Of a DNA stretch of 64,000 nt, positions 26,150-34,950 are shown in pieces. The first letter of the stretch is position 1. The number at the start of each line of letters is the position of its first letter. The notes below the pieces were generated by a model. The model ran no database searches, was not told the origin of the DNA, and saw only the letters and a list, made by a program, of their open reading frames with translations. This stretch comes from Sedimentibacter saalensis (GTDB taxonomy: Bacteria > Bacillota > Clostridia > Tissierellales > Sedimentibacteraceae), in NCBI RefSeq assembly GCF_007830175.1, contig NZ_VLKH01000009.1, positions 93,377 to 157,376 of the forward strand, in the 5' to 3' direction. The position numbers were made by a program, and so were the translations under genes.

Positions 26150-26366
26150 CATGAAAAAGAGGAGTAAGTACAAATGCTCACAGAGAGTGAAGTCCACAGG
26201 CTGAAAGATTTCACAGTTGAATTTGTATTGAAGGTAGCTTTGGAGCATTTAATCTGAAGTAGCAGTAGGATTAAACGGTTATTCCGTTATAATAACAAGA
26301 GCCTTTATGGAAATTTGGTGGTACCGCGGGAATTCTCGTCCTTATGTGAGAATTCCCGCTTTTTGT
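26150..26366 (+). promoter_or_regulatory. T-box leader of ilvBN, probable Ile (ATC) specifier
   Basis: T-box landmarks in order: AGAGAG, GCTGAAAG, the GAAGTAG...ACGGN5CCGTTA block, and the antiterminator T-box GGTGGTACCGCGGGAATTC at 26317-26335. The terminator stem GCGGGAATTCTC/GAGAATTCCCGC is followed by five T. The codon immediately before TGAAGTAG is ATC (26252-26254), fitting isoleucine starvation as the signal for a branched-chain synthesis operon. The specifier is inferred by position, not by a full fold. Confidence 0.92.
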
Positions 26367-26394
26367 TTACAAAAAAAAAGAAAGAGGTAAGCGT

Positions 26395-28038
26395 ATGAAA
26401 ATGAAAGCATCAGAAGCAATCGTAAAATGTTTTGAAGCAGAAAACGTAGACTTGGTATTCGGATATCCCGGCGGAGCAGTCCTCCCCCTTTATGAAGCCC
26501 TTCGTAATTCTGCCGTCAAACACATACTTGTAAGACAGGAACAATCAGCAGCACATATGGCAAGCGGTTATGGACGAGCTCTATGCAAAGTTGGAGTATG
26601 TATTGCCACTTCAGGTCCAGGTGCCACAAATTTAATAACAGGAATTGCAACGGCTTATATGGATTCAATACCTCTTGTTGTTATAACAGGTCAGGTAAAC
26701 TCATCAACTATCGGAAGAGACATGTTTCAGGAAGCTGACATCATCGGAGCAACTCAATGTTTCACAAAAAACAGCTACCTTGTAAAGCATGCTAGTGAAC
26801 TTCCGCGAATACTGAAAGAAGCTTTTTATATTGCTTCCACCGGAAGGAAGGGCCCTGTGCTTATAGACATTCCCCGTGATATTCAAGAGACTGCAATTGA
26901 CTTTTCTTACCCTGAAACAGTTAACATAAGAGGATACAAGCCTACACTTAGCGGCAACGCAAAACAAATCAAAAAAGCTGTTGAACTGATAAACAAATCC
27001 CAACGGCCGATAATTTGTATAGGCGGAGGCATCAGGTCTGCCCAGGCTTTTAATGAACTTAACATGTTTGTTGAAAAAACAGGAATTCCGGTTGTGTGCA
27101 CCCTTATGGGAGTAGACTCTTTTTCTAACACAAGCCCTTATTTTGCAGGACTCATAGGATCTCACGGCTATCCCTTTGCAAACAGGATGATAAATGATTC
27201 TGATTTGCTCATAGTTATTGGAGCACGTTTTGCAGACCGGTCCACATCAATGATGAAGAAGTCCTTTAACAGTAATATTATTCACATTGATATTGACCCG
27301 GCGGAAATAGGAAAAAATTTTGAAACAGCTGTCCCCATTGTAGGAAATGCAAAGGACATACTGACTGATTTATTAGAATGGGATTACAGCTTAAACACTG
27401 CTGAATGGGTTAGCGCTTCACAACACATGCGCAAAGACTACATGGATAAAATTTACTCCCATGATACAACCATGAATCCAAGGCTGTTAATCAAGAAAAT
27501 TTCTGACTTTCTTGGAGAAAAAGGAACATGGGTTGCTGATGTAGGTCTTAATCAAATATGGGCAGCCCACAGCTTTTCAGCAGGTTTAAACAAGAGATTC
27601 TTTACTTCCGGAGGTCTGGGCACAATGGGTTATAGTCTTCCTGCTGCCATAGGTGCAAAAATGGCATTAAATGAAGAACTCGTAATTGCTTCCATGGGAG
27701 ACGGGGGCTTTCAAATGCTCATGAGCGACATTGCTGTTGCCAGAGAACACAACGTTGGTGTAAAATTCATTATTTTTAACAATGGAAAACTTGGCATGGT
27801 AAGGGAACTTCAAAAAAATTCCTACGGGAATCAGTCATACTTCGGTATAGAGTTCGGGTTCAATCCTGATTTTATGAAAATTGCAGATGCCTACTGCATC
27901 AAATCCATGAAAATTTCAGACAATGGAGAAATTGACGAAGCAATTAAGGAAATGTTCAAGACCAATGAACCATTTGTGCTTGAATGCATTGTAGATCCTG
28001 AAATTTCTTCAGTACCGCGTTTAGGAGGCAGATCATGA
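26395..28038 (+). CDS. ilvB: Acetolactate synthase, large catalytic subunit
   Basis: 547 residues. The TPP-activating Glu is in VRQEQSAAHMA (Glu49), the FAD-domain block GGIRSA.AF is at the centre, and the TPP/Mg motif GDGGFQM...NNGKLGM is near residue 435-465. It condenses two pyruvates, or pyruvate with 2-oxobutyrate, in valine, leucine and isoleucine synthesis. The regulatory subunit overlaps its end, and the upstream T-box indicates biosynthetic (anabolic), isoleucine-responsive control. Confidence 0.96.
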   Translation: MKMKASEAIVKCFEAENVDLVFGYPGGAVLPLYEALRNSAVKHILVRQEQSAAHMASGYGRALCKVGVCIATSGPGATNLITGIATAYMDSIPLVVITGQVNSSTIGRDMFQEADIIGATQCFTKNSYLVKHASELPRILKEAFYIASTGRKGPVLIDIPRDIQETAIDFSYPETVNIRGYKPTLSGNAKQIKKAVELINKSQRPIICIGGGIRSAQAFNELNMFVEKTGIPVVCTLMGVDSFSNTSPYFAGLIGSHGYPFANRMINDSDLLIVIGARFADRSTSMMKKSFNSNIIHIDIDPAEIGKNFETAVPIVGNAKDILTDLLEWDYSLNTAEWVSASQHMRKDYMDKIYSHDTTMNPRLLIKKISDFLGEKGTWVADVGLNQIWAAHSFSAGLNKRFFTSGGLGTMGYSLPAAIGAKMALNEELVIASMGDGGFQMLMSDIAVAREHNVGVKFIIFNNGKLGMVRELQKNSYGNQSYFGIEFGFNPDFMKIADAYCIKSMKISDNGEIDEAIKEMFKTNEPFVLECIVDPEISSVPRLGGRS

Positions 28039-28520
28039 GCGAAAACAAAAAAATATTGTTGTCAATACTTGTTGAAAACTATTCAGGAACTTTAAGCAAG
28101 GTAGCCGGACTTTTTACCAGAAGAGGATACAATATTGACAGCCTTAATGTAGCAGAAACACAGGATCCTAAAATTTCAAGGATTACAGTAACCGTAACCG
28201 GCGACTCATATGTAATAGAACAAATAACTAAACAACTTCATAAGCTTATCAATGTTATTAAAATTTCAATACTTTCATCTGAGTCCTCCGTACAGCGTGA
28301 GCTTATGATGATAAAAGTGAATTCTGAAGGACAAAAAAGGTCTGAATTAGTGCAGATAGTGAATATTTTCAAAGCAAACATAATTGATGTGCAACATAAA
28401 AACTTAATTGTTTCAATAAGCGGAGATGAAGACAAAAACAATGCTTTTCTAGAACTTCTTAAACCATTTGGCATTGTGGAAATGACAAGAACAGGCCCTA
28501 CTGCTCTTGAAAGAGGATAA
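28035..28520 (+). CDS. ilvN: Acetolactate synthase, small regulatory subunit
   Basis: 161 residues with an N-terminal ACT domain (LVENYSGTLSKVAGLFTRRGYNI) that binds valine and a C-terminal regulatory domain (FGIVEMTRTGPTALERG, the usual ending). The start overlaps the ilvB stop by 4 bp (ATGA). It activates the large subunit and confers valine feedback inhibition. Confidence 0.95.
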   Translation: MSENKKILLSILVENYSGTLSKVAGLFTRRGYNIDSLNVAETQDPKISRITVTVTGDSYVIEQITKQLHKLINVIKISILSSESSVQRELMMIKVNSEGQKRSELVQIVNIFKANIIDVQHKNLIVSISGDEDKNNAFLELLKPFGIVEMTRTGPTALERG

Positions 28521-28521
28521 A

Positions 28522-28551
28522 AAGGAAATCTCAGAACGCTGAGATTTCCTT
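28522..28551. terminator. Terminator shared by ilvBN and nnrD
   Basis: 12-bp stem AAGGAAATCTCA/TGAGATTTCCTT, loop GAACGC. The nnrD stop codon lies inside the hairpin, so the two convergent operons interlock. Confidence 0.85.
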
Positions 28552-29448
28552 AAATGCTTCCGGCAGGTACTTGATTATGTCCCCTGCAATAAGCGAATAT
28601 TCACCAACATTTTTTGCAGCAATGTCTCCTGCTAGGCCGTGAATGAATACAGCAGCCATAAGAGCATGTTTAATATCTATTTGTTGCCCAATAAACGATG
28701 TTATGATACCGGTCAACACATCTCCGCTTCCTGCAGTTGCCATTCCCGGATTACCTGTGGTATTTATAAAAATGCTGCCATCCGGACATGATATTAAACT
28801 CCGTGCTCCCTTAAGCACAAGGTATGCATTGTAAAACAAAGAAAAACTTCTTGCAGTTTCAATTATATTTTCTCTAATTTCTGCAACACCCTTATTTAAC
28901 AGCCTCGCCATTTCTCCGTAATGAGGGGTTAATACAATTTCTTGGCGATGATTTTTTAATTTTTCAAGATTTAATAAATTTATGCCTTCAGCATCAAGTA
29001 CCAGTGGATTTAAACATTCATCCAGAAGGCTGTTCAAGATTTTTTCATAATTGAACAAATTAGTACATCCTGAACCTGTTGAAACCACATCTGCAAATGA
29101 AAGAACTTCCCTGCTGAATTCGTCAAAATACAATCTTTCTTCATTGAAGGGATGTGTGATTGCTTCAAGAGACATTGTTTCAACAACATTGTATATTGAA
29201 GCAGGAATAAACCCTTTAACCAGCCCTGATCCGCTCCTTAATGCAGCGTTTAGGTTAAGAACTGCAGCTCCAGCCATTCCTTTTGAACCTGATACAAAAG
29301 CAGCTTTTCCGTATGTTCCTTTGTGGGAATCTCTCTTCCTCTTAGTTATAATTTCTCTCACATCATGAATTGTAATTAATTTTGCGTCATTGTTCTTCAA
29401 TTGTGACGGTTCAACAAAATCCTCAATTCCTAAAATGAATTTATCCAT
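28531..29448 (-). CDS. nnrD: ADP-dependent (S)-NAD(P)H-hydrate dehydratase
   Basis: 305 residues. It has the ribokinase-like NnrD/YjeF-C fold: KGTYGKAAFVSGSKGMAGA near the start, TPHYGEMARLL, and the nucleotide/catalytic block GNPGMATAGSGDVLTG with its Asp. It repairs hydrated NAD(P)H. The N-terminal epimerase domain found in bifunctional Nnr proteins is absent; only about 25 extra residues precede the kinase-like fold, so the epimerase must be encoded elsewhere. Confidence 0.92.
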   Translation of the reverse strand: MDKFILGIEDFVEPSQLKNNDAKLITIHDVREIITKRKRDSHKGTYGKAAFVSGSKGMAGAAVLNLNAALRSGSGLVKGFIPASIYNVVETMSLEAITHPFNEERLYFDEFSREVLSFADVVSTGSGCTNLFNYEKILNSLLDECLNPLVLDAEGINLLNLEKLKNHRQEIVLTPHYGEMARLLNKGVAEIRENIIETARSFSLFYNAYLVLKGARSLISCPDGSIFINTTGNPGMATAGSGDVLTGIITSFIGQQIDIKHALMAAVFIHGLAGDIAAKNVGEYSLIAGDIIKYLPEAFKEISAF

Positions 29449-29535
29449 TGCTCTCCTACCCTTTGTTTGTTGACATTTTCTTTCAATTATTATATCTTAA
29501 ATTATAAGTAAAATCAAATTAAACAGGAGGTTTAC

Positions 29536-30621
29536 ATGGCACAATTCAAGTGTTCTTCATGCAAAACTACTGCACCTTTAAGCACATTGTCCTTTAAGTG
29601 CAGCTGCGGCGGTCTTTACGAACTGGATTTTTCTACGCCGAAGTTTTCCATGAATTTAATAGATACAAAAGAGTTCAATATTTTTAGGTACAGAGCTTTC
29701 ATGCCTTTAGATAATGATTTGTGGAAACAGATTACTCTTGGAGAAGGACTGACTTCAATCATACACTACAGCGAAAATTTGTACGTGAAGCTTGATTATG
29801 CAATGCCAACTCTTTCCTTTAAAGACAGAGGAGCAGCCGTTCTTGTATGGCTCTTGAAAACCATAGGAGTTAAAAAGGTTGTGCAGGACAGCAGCGGAAA
29901 TGCCGGAAACTCTGTTGCAGCCTATTGTGCCCGAGCAGGTATTGAATGCGAAATATTTGTTCCTAAAGGCACATCTCCCAAAAAAATCAAAATGATAGAA
30001 TCCCATGGAGCAACCGTGACTGTATTTGACGGTACAAGGGATGAAACTGCAGATGCGTGCAGAAAAAAAGCAGCTGAGGAAAATATCTACTATGCTAACC
30101 ATGTTTACAACCCCATGTTTTATCAGGGAACAAAGACATACATCTATGAAGTTTATGAACAGCTTGGAAAAATTCCAGACAATTTGTTTATACCTGTAGG
30201 AAACGGAACACTGCTTATTGGATGCCGCCTTGCCTTGATGGAGCTATATGAAGCAGGGTTAATTAAGAAACTTCCGAAAATTTTTATAGTCCAAAGCGAG
30301 AAGTGCGCTCCTCTTTTCAATGCAACGGATACTCCTCTTGAAATAGTACCCCATAACACATATGCTGAAGGGATTGCAGTTGGAAAGCCCATGCGTGGAA
30401 AAGAAATACTAAACAGCACTTATGCAGGAGTTCAGGAAATAATTCTTGCTCCTGAGGAAAAAATACTGCCTGCAAGAAGTGAACTTGCTTTGGGAGGATT
30501 TTTTGTGGAACACACTACTGCAGCAACTTATGCAGCATACACAGATTATATTTCAAAACACCGCCTTGAAGGAAATTCACTTATACCTCTTTGCGGTGCC
30601 GGACTTAAAAGCGAAAAGTAA
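29536..30621 (+). CDS. thrC: Threonine synthase (PLP-dependent)
   Basis: 361 residues. An N-terminal zinc-ribbon (Cys6, Cys9, Cys22, Cys24) precedes the PLP-binding SFKDRGA (Lys96), the SSGNAGNS phosphate loop and the PVGNGTLLIGC glycine-rich motif. It converts O-phosphohomoserine to threonine. The zinc-ribbon subtype is found in threonine synthases and some related PLP lyases, so another beta-replacing activity is possible. No hom or thrB is adjacent, but ilvBN, which consumes threonine-derived 2-oxobutyrate, is 1 kb away. Confidence 0.82.
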   Translation: MAQFKCSSCKTTAPLSTLSFKCSCGGLYELDFSTPKFSMNLIDTKEFNIFRYRAFMPLDNDLWKQITLGEGLTSIIHYSENLYVKLDYAMPTLSFKDRGAAVLVWLLKTIGVKKVVQDSSGNAGNSVAAYCARAGIECEIFVPKGTSPKKIKMIESHGATVTVFDGTRDETADACRKKAAEENIYYANHVYNPMFYQGTKTYIYEVYEQLGKIPDNLFIPVGNGTLLIGCRLALMELYEAGLIKKLPKIFIVQSEKCAPLFNATDTPLEIVPHNTYAEGIAVGKPMRGKEILNSTYAGVQEIILAPEEKILPARSELALGGFFVEHTTAATYAAYTDYISKHRLEGNSLIPLCGAGLKSEK

Positions 30622-30632
30622 TTTCATAATAA

Positions 30633-30654
30633 AAGAAGCACTTATGTGCTTCTT
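30633..30654. terminator. Terminator between thrC and usp (bidirectional)
   Basis: 9-bp stem AAGAAGCAC/GTGCTTCTT with a TTAT loop and flanking A/T runs. Confidence 0.8.
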
Positions 30655-30658
30655 AATT

Positions 30659-31099
30659 TTATTCAAGTACAATAAATACCGGGCAAGGAGAATCAGAAAT
30701 TACCCTTTGTGTAACCGAACCAACAAAGAATCTTTTAACCTTTGAGAATCCTCTTCTGCCCATTACAATCAAATCAAATTTTCCGTCTTCTGCAGCTGCA
30801 AGAATTTCTTCGTAGGGTTGTCCTGTAACAATCAATTTTTCGACTGCCACTCCGTTCAAATCAAGTCCTTCAAGGAAGGAATCCACGAATTTTGTACCTG
30901 TAGCAATCATTTTTTCTTTCATTTCTTTGAAGTCATATTCCATGTAAATACCGTACTTTGTATGGCCTACAGTGTCAGGAATATATATAACATGAATAAA
31001 TGTAAGTTCACTGTTGAACAATTTTGCCAATTCCACACCCTTTTCTGCCGCTTTCTGTGATGCAGCAGAACCGTCAATTGGAACAAGAATTTTTTTCAT
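30659..31099 (-). CDS. Universal stress protein (UspA family)
   Basis: 146 residues from the ATG after GGGAGG. It has the Usp fold with the opening KKILVPIDGSAASQKAAE and the ATP-binding signature MGRRGFSKVKRFFVGSVTQRVI (G-2x-G-9x-GS/T), so an ATP-binding subtype. Monocistronic. Its stress signal is not evident from the sequence. Confidence 0.93.
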   Translation of the reverse strand: MKKILVPIDGSAASQKAAEKGVELAKLFNSELTFIHVIYIPDTVGHTKYGIYMEYDFKEMKEKMIATGTKFVDSFLEGLDLNGVAVEKLIVTGQPYEEILAAAEDGKFDLIVMGRRGFSKVKRFFVGSVTQRVISDSPCPVFIVLE

Positions 31100-31270
31100 A
31101 TAGGTACCTCCCTTTTTTAAAATCATTTTTCCATTGTATTATATATATACCTACATTTTTCAATTGTAAACATATTCATGAAAAATTATGTTGGTAAGTA
31201 ACAAATCAGGACTCCTTGAAAATATCTGAAGCATATGTTATAATCAGTTAAACTATTTTGGGAGGATGTC

Positions 31271-31663
31271 ATGATACACGAATCCGGAGAAGATTACTTA
31301 GAAACCATACTCATGCTTCACAATAAGAACGGTTATGTGAGATCAATAGATATAGCCAATGAGTTGAATTACACAAAACCAAGCATAAGCCGTGCTGTGA
31401 GCATTTTAAAAAATTCGAACTACATAACAGTGGATAAAAACGGCCATATCCTTCTTACTGACCTTGGCAGAGAAACTGCCGAAAGAATTTATGAACGTCA
31501 CAATGTCATTGCAGAATTTATGATTGCATCTCTTGGAATATCAAGAGAAACTGCCGAAAAAGAATCCTGCAGAATTGAGCACATAGTAAGCGAGGAAACT
31601 TTTCAAAAAATGAAAGAATATATAAAAACTCCTGCGAAATATGAACAGACACTTGTCAAGTAG
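31271..31663 (+). CDS. DtxR/MntR-family metal-dependent repressor
   Basis: 130 residues: N-terminal winged helix (DYLETILMLHNKNG to about 65) and the metal-dimerisation domain with likely ligands Asp8, Glu11, His77, Cys100, Glu103 and His104 (ESCRIEH). No SH3-like third domain, so the short MntR-like type. The stop codon TAG at 31661-31663 lies inside the terminal repeat of an adjacent IS remnant, so the last residues may have been replaced by the insertion. It faces the feo operon, whose operators it probably recognises. Confidence 0.9.
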   Translation: MIHESGEDYLETILMLHNKNGYVRSIDIANELNYTKPSISRAVSILKNSNYITVDKNGHILLTDLGRETAERIYERHNVIAEFMIASLGISRETAEKESCRIEHIVSEETFQKMKEYIKTPAKYEQTLVK

Positions 31664-32108
31664 ACAGGTAATTTAATTAAAACGTTATGCACATATGGAT
31701 GTATGGTTTCGATATTCTAAAGGAGCCATGCATCCTAGTCTTTTTTGAAATCTTTTTTCATTGTAAAACTCAATATACTTAACTATTTTCTCCTTTAATT
31801 CTTCAAGTGTTTTGAACTTTACCTATTACATATTCTTCAACTACTGACAATTTAAATTCTTTGCTATATGAACTATTTCTATTTGATGTTTCAAATGCAC
31901 TAGGTCCATGTTCTTTATATCTTAGATACCAACGACGTACAGATGCTTCATCAGCTTCGACTGATTTCGCAATACTTTCAAAGCTACCATTACCTTTTTC
32001 ATAATTCTTACATGCTTGAATCTTAATTTCTTTACTATGTTTAGTTTTTCTGCCCATAAAAAATACCTCCAAGTAGATAATCTAATTTTAATTAATTAGA
32101 CTGTCTAC
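31660..32108. mobile_element. IS3-family (IS150-like) remnant with intact ends and an internal deletion
   Basis: Terminal inverted repeats of about 23 bp: GTAGACAGGTAATTTAATTAAAA at the left and the inverse of GTAGACAGTCTAATTAATTAAAA at the right (differing at a few positions). Only 449 bp lie between them, far below the ~1.3 kb of a complete element. No clear flanking duplication. Confidence 0.85.
31685..32057 (-). pseudogene. Deleted IS3-family transposase (orfA start fused out of frame to orfB end)
   Basis: The first ~80 residues are a helix-turn-helix OrfA (GRKTKHSKEIKIQACKNYE, VRRWYLRYKEHG). This frame stops at 31803. In another frame the sequence resumes as the extreme C-terminus of OrfB: FYNEKRFQKRLG-MAPLEYR, ending at TAA 31685-31687. 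Everything encoding the DDE catalytic core is missing, so the copy cannot move by itself. Confidence 0.88.
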
Positions 32109-32147
32109 TTTGGAAGTATCATATCAATAACAGGAGTTTATTTTTAT

Positions 32148-34316
32148 TTATGCTTTTGCTTCAGCCTTTTTTCCGTATAGACTGAATTTGTTGTATATCA
32201 TAAATCCAATAGCAACAAGAAATAATGCTGTGAAAATTATTAGTACAATATCACCATTTACAACAGCACCTTCAGCTGCTTCTTCCATAATAGATATATC
32301 AAGAACTTTTCTTTCTGTTGCAGAAGTACCTCTTAGTAAAAAACTTCCAACTGTGTTTACAAGGAAGGAAAGTACATATGCCAATCCGGTCTGATATCCT
32401 ATGGCAATCAAAGTCCATTTCCAGTTGCCCATCTCATTTCTAATTGCTCCTATGGCAGCAAAGCAAGGTGCTGCAAGAAGAGTGAACACCATGAATGCAA
32501 AAGCTGTAACTTGTGTAAATTCAATTGGAATAACACTTCCAACCGATGCAAATGTTGCTACAACAACTTCTTTAGCAATGAGGCCTGTAATTGAAGCAAC
32601 GCTTGCTGCCCATGAATCTCCAAACCCAATAGGTACAAATATCCATTTTATAGACCCGCCTATGGCTGCCAGCATGCTCTCATCAACTCTCTCGGCACCT
32701 AGATATTCAAATGTTGCACTGAAATTCTGAAGAACCCACAGCACTGTACACGAAAGAAATATGACAGTTCCTGCCTTTACAACAAAAGATTTTGCCTTTT
32801 CCCACATGTGAATTGCAACGCCTTTCATTCTAGGCAACTTGTAGTTTGGAAGCTCCATAATAAACGGTGCAGGGTCTCCTGCAAACAATCTCGTTTTTTT
32901 CAAAAATATTCCTGAAATTATAACAGCTGAAATTCCAATTAAGTACATTGACGGTCCTACCCATGCAGCACCGGGAAACATGAGCGCTATAAACATTGCA
33001 AACACAGGAAGTTTTGCTCCGCATGGAACAAAGGGAGTGAGCATTATGGTCATTCTTCTGTCTTTTTCATTTTCCACAGTCCTGCTTGCCATAATACCAG
33101 GAATGGAGCATCCGGTTCCTATGAGCATTGGTATAAATGATTTTCCTGAAAGTCCAAATTTTCTGAATATTCTATCCATAATAAATGCAACTCTTGCCAT
33201 GTATCCGCTGTCTTCCAGAAGAGACAGGAAGAAAAATAATATCATGAGCTGAGGAACAAATGTGAATATTGCCCCTATACTTCCTATTATACCGTTAACT
33301 GCCAGGTCAATCGCCCAAAATGAAGCTCCTGTGCTGACAAGAAGATTTTCTACTCCTGTCTGTATGGATTCCACAATTGACTCCACATATCCTATGGTCA
33401 TGTCACCTATGGTTGAAATTGATACATAATATATTAACCACATCACTGCAAAGAATATAGGGAGTGCAAGGAACTTGTTTGTAACTACGCTGTCAATTTT
33501 GTCAGATGATGACAAGCCGTTTCTTCTTTGTTTGACAACAGTATCCTTAACAATTTTTTCTATGTACTCATATCTTTGATTTGTAATTATGCTTTCAGAA
33601 TCATCATCGTATTTATTTTCGGCTTCTTCCACTATTTCCATGATTTCTGTTTTAAAATTCTCAGGAAGTTTGACACTTTCCATAACAAGCTTATCTTTTT
33701 CGAAAAGTTTTGCTGCAATCCATCGTGAATTTGGAGAATATTCACAGCTGTTGTATATGTCTTCTATTCTTGTTATGGAATCAGCTACATATTTGCTGAA
33801 CTCAATGGTCGGAATAATTTTCACATTTGTTTTTGCAGCTTCAACAGCCTTTGAAGCCAATTCCTTAAGCCCTGTCCCTTTGACTGCAGAAGTTTCCACA
33901 ACTGTACAGTTAAGAAGTTTCGAAAGTTTATCTGTATTTATCTTAATGCCTGCTTTTTCAACAATATCCATCATGTTTAACACTGCTACAACCGGTATGT
34001 TTAGTTCTGTTAACTGTGTTGTAAGATATAGATTTCGCTCTATATTTGAAGCATCAATAATATTTATAATTGCATCCGGTTTCTCTTTAAGTAAAAAATC
34101 TCTTGCAACAACCTCTTCAAGCGTATATGGAGAAAGCGAATAAATTCCCGGCAAATCCACTACTGTAACACCCTTGTGTCCCTTTAGAATTCCTTCTTTT
34201 TTTTCAACCGTTACTCCCGGCCAGTTTCCCACATGCTGGGAGCTTCCTGTAAGCTCGTTGAACATGGTTGTTTTACCGGAATTAGGATTTCCGGCTAGTG
34301 CTATTTTAATATTCAT
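32148..34316 (-). CDS. feoB: Ferrous iron transporter FeoB
   Basis: 722 residues. N-terminal G-domain: G1 GNPNSGKTT (9-17), G2/switch GNWPGVTVE, G3 DLPG, G4-like NMMD; then a helical GDI domain and a membrane domain with two Gate motifs (the IPMLIGTGCSIPG and CGAKLP regions carry the conserved Cys). It imports Fe(II) under anaerobic conditions. Last gene of feoA-feoA-feoB. A second operator-like palindrome sits between feoA and feoB. Confidence 0.97.
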   Translation of the reverse strand: MNIKIALAGNPNSGKTTMFNELTGSSQHVGNWPGVTVEKKEGILKGHKGVTVVDLPGIYSLSPYTLEEVVARDFLLKEKPDAIINIIDASNIERNLYLTTQLTELNIPVVAVLNMMDIVEKAGIKINTDKLSKLLNCTVVETSAVKGTGLKELASKAVEAAKTNVKIIPTIEFSKYVADSITRIEDIYNSCEYSPNSRWIAAKLFEKDKLVMESVKLPENFKTEIMEIVEEAENKYDDDSESIITNQRYEYIEKIVKDTVVKQRRNGLSSSDKIDSVVTNKFLALPIFFAVMWLIYYVSISTIGDMTIGYVESIVESIQTGVENLLVSTGASFWAIDLAVNGIIGSIGAIFTFVPQLMILFFFLSLLEDSGYMARVAFIMDRIFRKFGLSGKSFIPMLIGTGCSIPGIMASRTVENEKDRRMTIMLTPFVPCGAKLPVFAMFIALMFPGAAWVGPSMYLIGISAVIISGIFLKKTRLFAGDPAPFIMELPNYKLPRMKGVAIHMWEKAKSFVVKAGTVIFLSCTVLWVLQNFSATFEYLGAERVDESMLAAIGGSIKWIFVPIGFGDSWAASVASITGLIAKEVVVATFASVGSVIPIEFTQVTAFAFMVFTLLAAPCFAAIGAIRNEMGNWKWTLIAIGYQTGLAYVLSFLVNTVGSFLLRGTSATERKVLDISIMEEAAEGAVVNGDIVLIIFTALFLVAIGFMIYNKFSLYGKKAEAKA

Positions 34317-34328
34317 AAACCCTCCCTT

Positions 34329-34344
34329 GTTAGCTATCGCTAAC
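34329..34344. promoter_or_regulatory. Metal-regulator operator, internal to feo operon
   Basis: Palindrome GTTAGCTATCGCTAAC between feoA and feoB, the same consensus (GTTAG-N6-CTAAC) as the promoter sites at 34828 and 34852. Confidence 0.78.
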
Positions 34345-34361
34345 TCAATTTTAAAAAAATA

Positions 34362-34583
34362 TTACTCTACGATTATTTTATCTGCATCTTCTTTTCTTAG
34401 GGACAGTTCATATCCCCTTACTGTTATTTCTATTGGGTCCCCAAGAGGAGCAATCTTTTTAACACATAGTTCAGTTCCTTTTGTAATTCCCATGTCCATA
34501 ATTCTTCTTTTTACAGCAGCTTCACCTGAAATTTTTACAACTTTTACAATTTCTCTGCATTCTGTTTCTTTTAAAGTTTTCAT
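34362..34583 (-). CDS. feoA: FeoA-domain protein 1
   Basis: 73 residues, a single SH3-like FeoA domain: the RRIMDMGITKGTELCVKKIAPLGDPIEITVRGYELSLRKEDA core is the standard FeoA pattern, here within residues 26-66. FeoA proteins bind and modulate FeoB. It lies directly upstream of feoB and 13 bp after a second FeoA gene. Confidence 0.94.
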   Translation of the reverse strand: MKTLKETECREIVKVVKISGEAAVKRRIMDMGITKGTELCVKKIAPLGDPIEITVRGYELSLRKEDADKIIVE

Positions 34584-34596
34584 TTCCCCTCCATTA

Positions 34597-34806
34597 TCAG
34601 ACCATTATTCTGTTTGCCATTGACTTATCAATTGCAACTCTGGAATTTTTCACCATAACAATAACATTTCCATTATTTTCAGATACTACAGTGACAAATC
34701 CTCCAATTACAAAACCCAAAGTTTCCAAAAATTTTTTAGTTTCATCCCTGCCCAGTATTTTTTTAATTAACAAATTTTCTCCAGCCTTGGCCATTGTTAA
34801 AGGCAT
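34597..34806 (-). CDS. feoA: FeoA-domain protein 2
   Basis: 69 residues from the ATG following AAAGGAGTGA; a longer frame reaching back to 34836 would start inside the operator and lacks a ribosome site. The FeoA core is MAKAGENLLIKKILGRDE...LGFVIGGFVTVVSENNGNVIVMVKNSRVAIDK. Paired FeoA genes before feoB are common in Clostridia. First gene of the operon. Confidence 0.92.
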   Translation of the reverse strand: MPLTMAKAGENLLIKKILGRDETKKFLETLGFVIGGFVTVVSENNGNVIVMVKNSRVAIDKSMANRIMV

Positions 34807-34827
34807 TAAAATCACTCCTTTATAGTT

Positions 34828-34843
34828 GTTAGTCATTGCTAAC
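34828..34843. promoter_or_regulatory. Metal-regulator operator, downstream of feo -10
   Basis: GTTAGTCATTGCTAAC, 5-bp inverted arms with a 6-nt centre, between the -10 box and the first feo start codon. Confidence 0.82.
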
Positions 34844-34850
34844 TGTTACG

Positions 34851-34879
34851 AGTTTACCATCGCTAACTATCTTTGTCAA
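34851..34879 (-). promoter_or_regulatory. feo operon promoter with overlapping operator
   Basis: Minus-strand TTGACA (34874-34879), 17 bp, TAAACT (34851-34856). A further operator GTTTACCATCGCTAAC (34852-34867) overlaps the spacer and -10, which would block RNA polymerase when occupied. Confidence 0.85.
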
Positions 34880-34950
34880 CATTTTTTTGAAATAAAAAAA
34901 AGAACTCAAAGAATTCTTTAGACAATTGATACCCTTGTTTTCCACGGATC

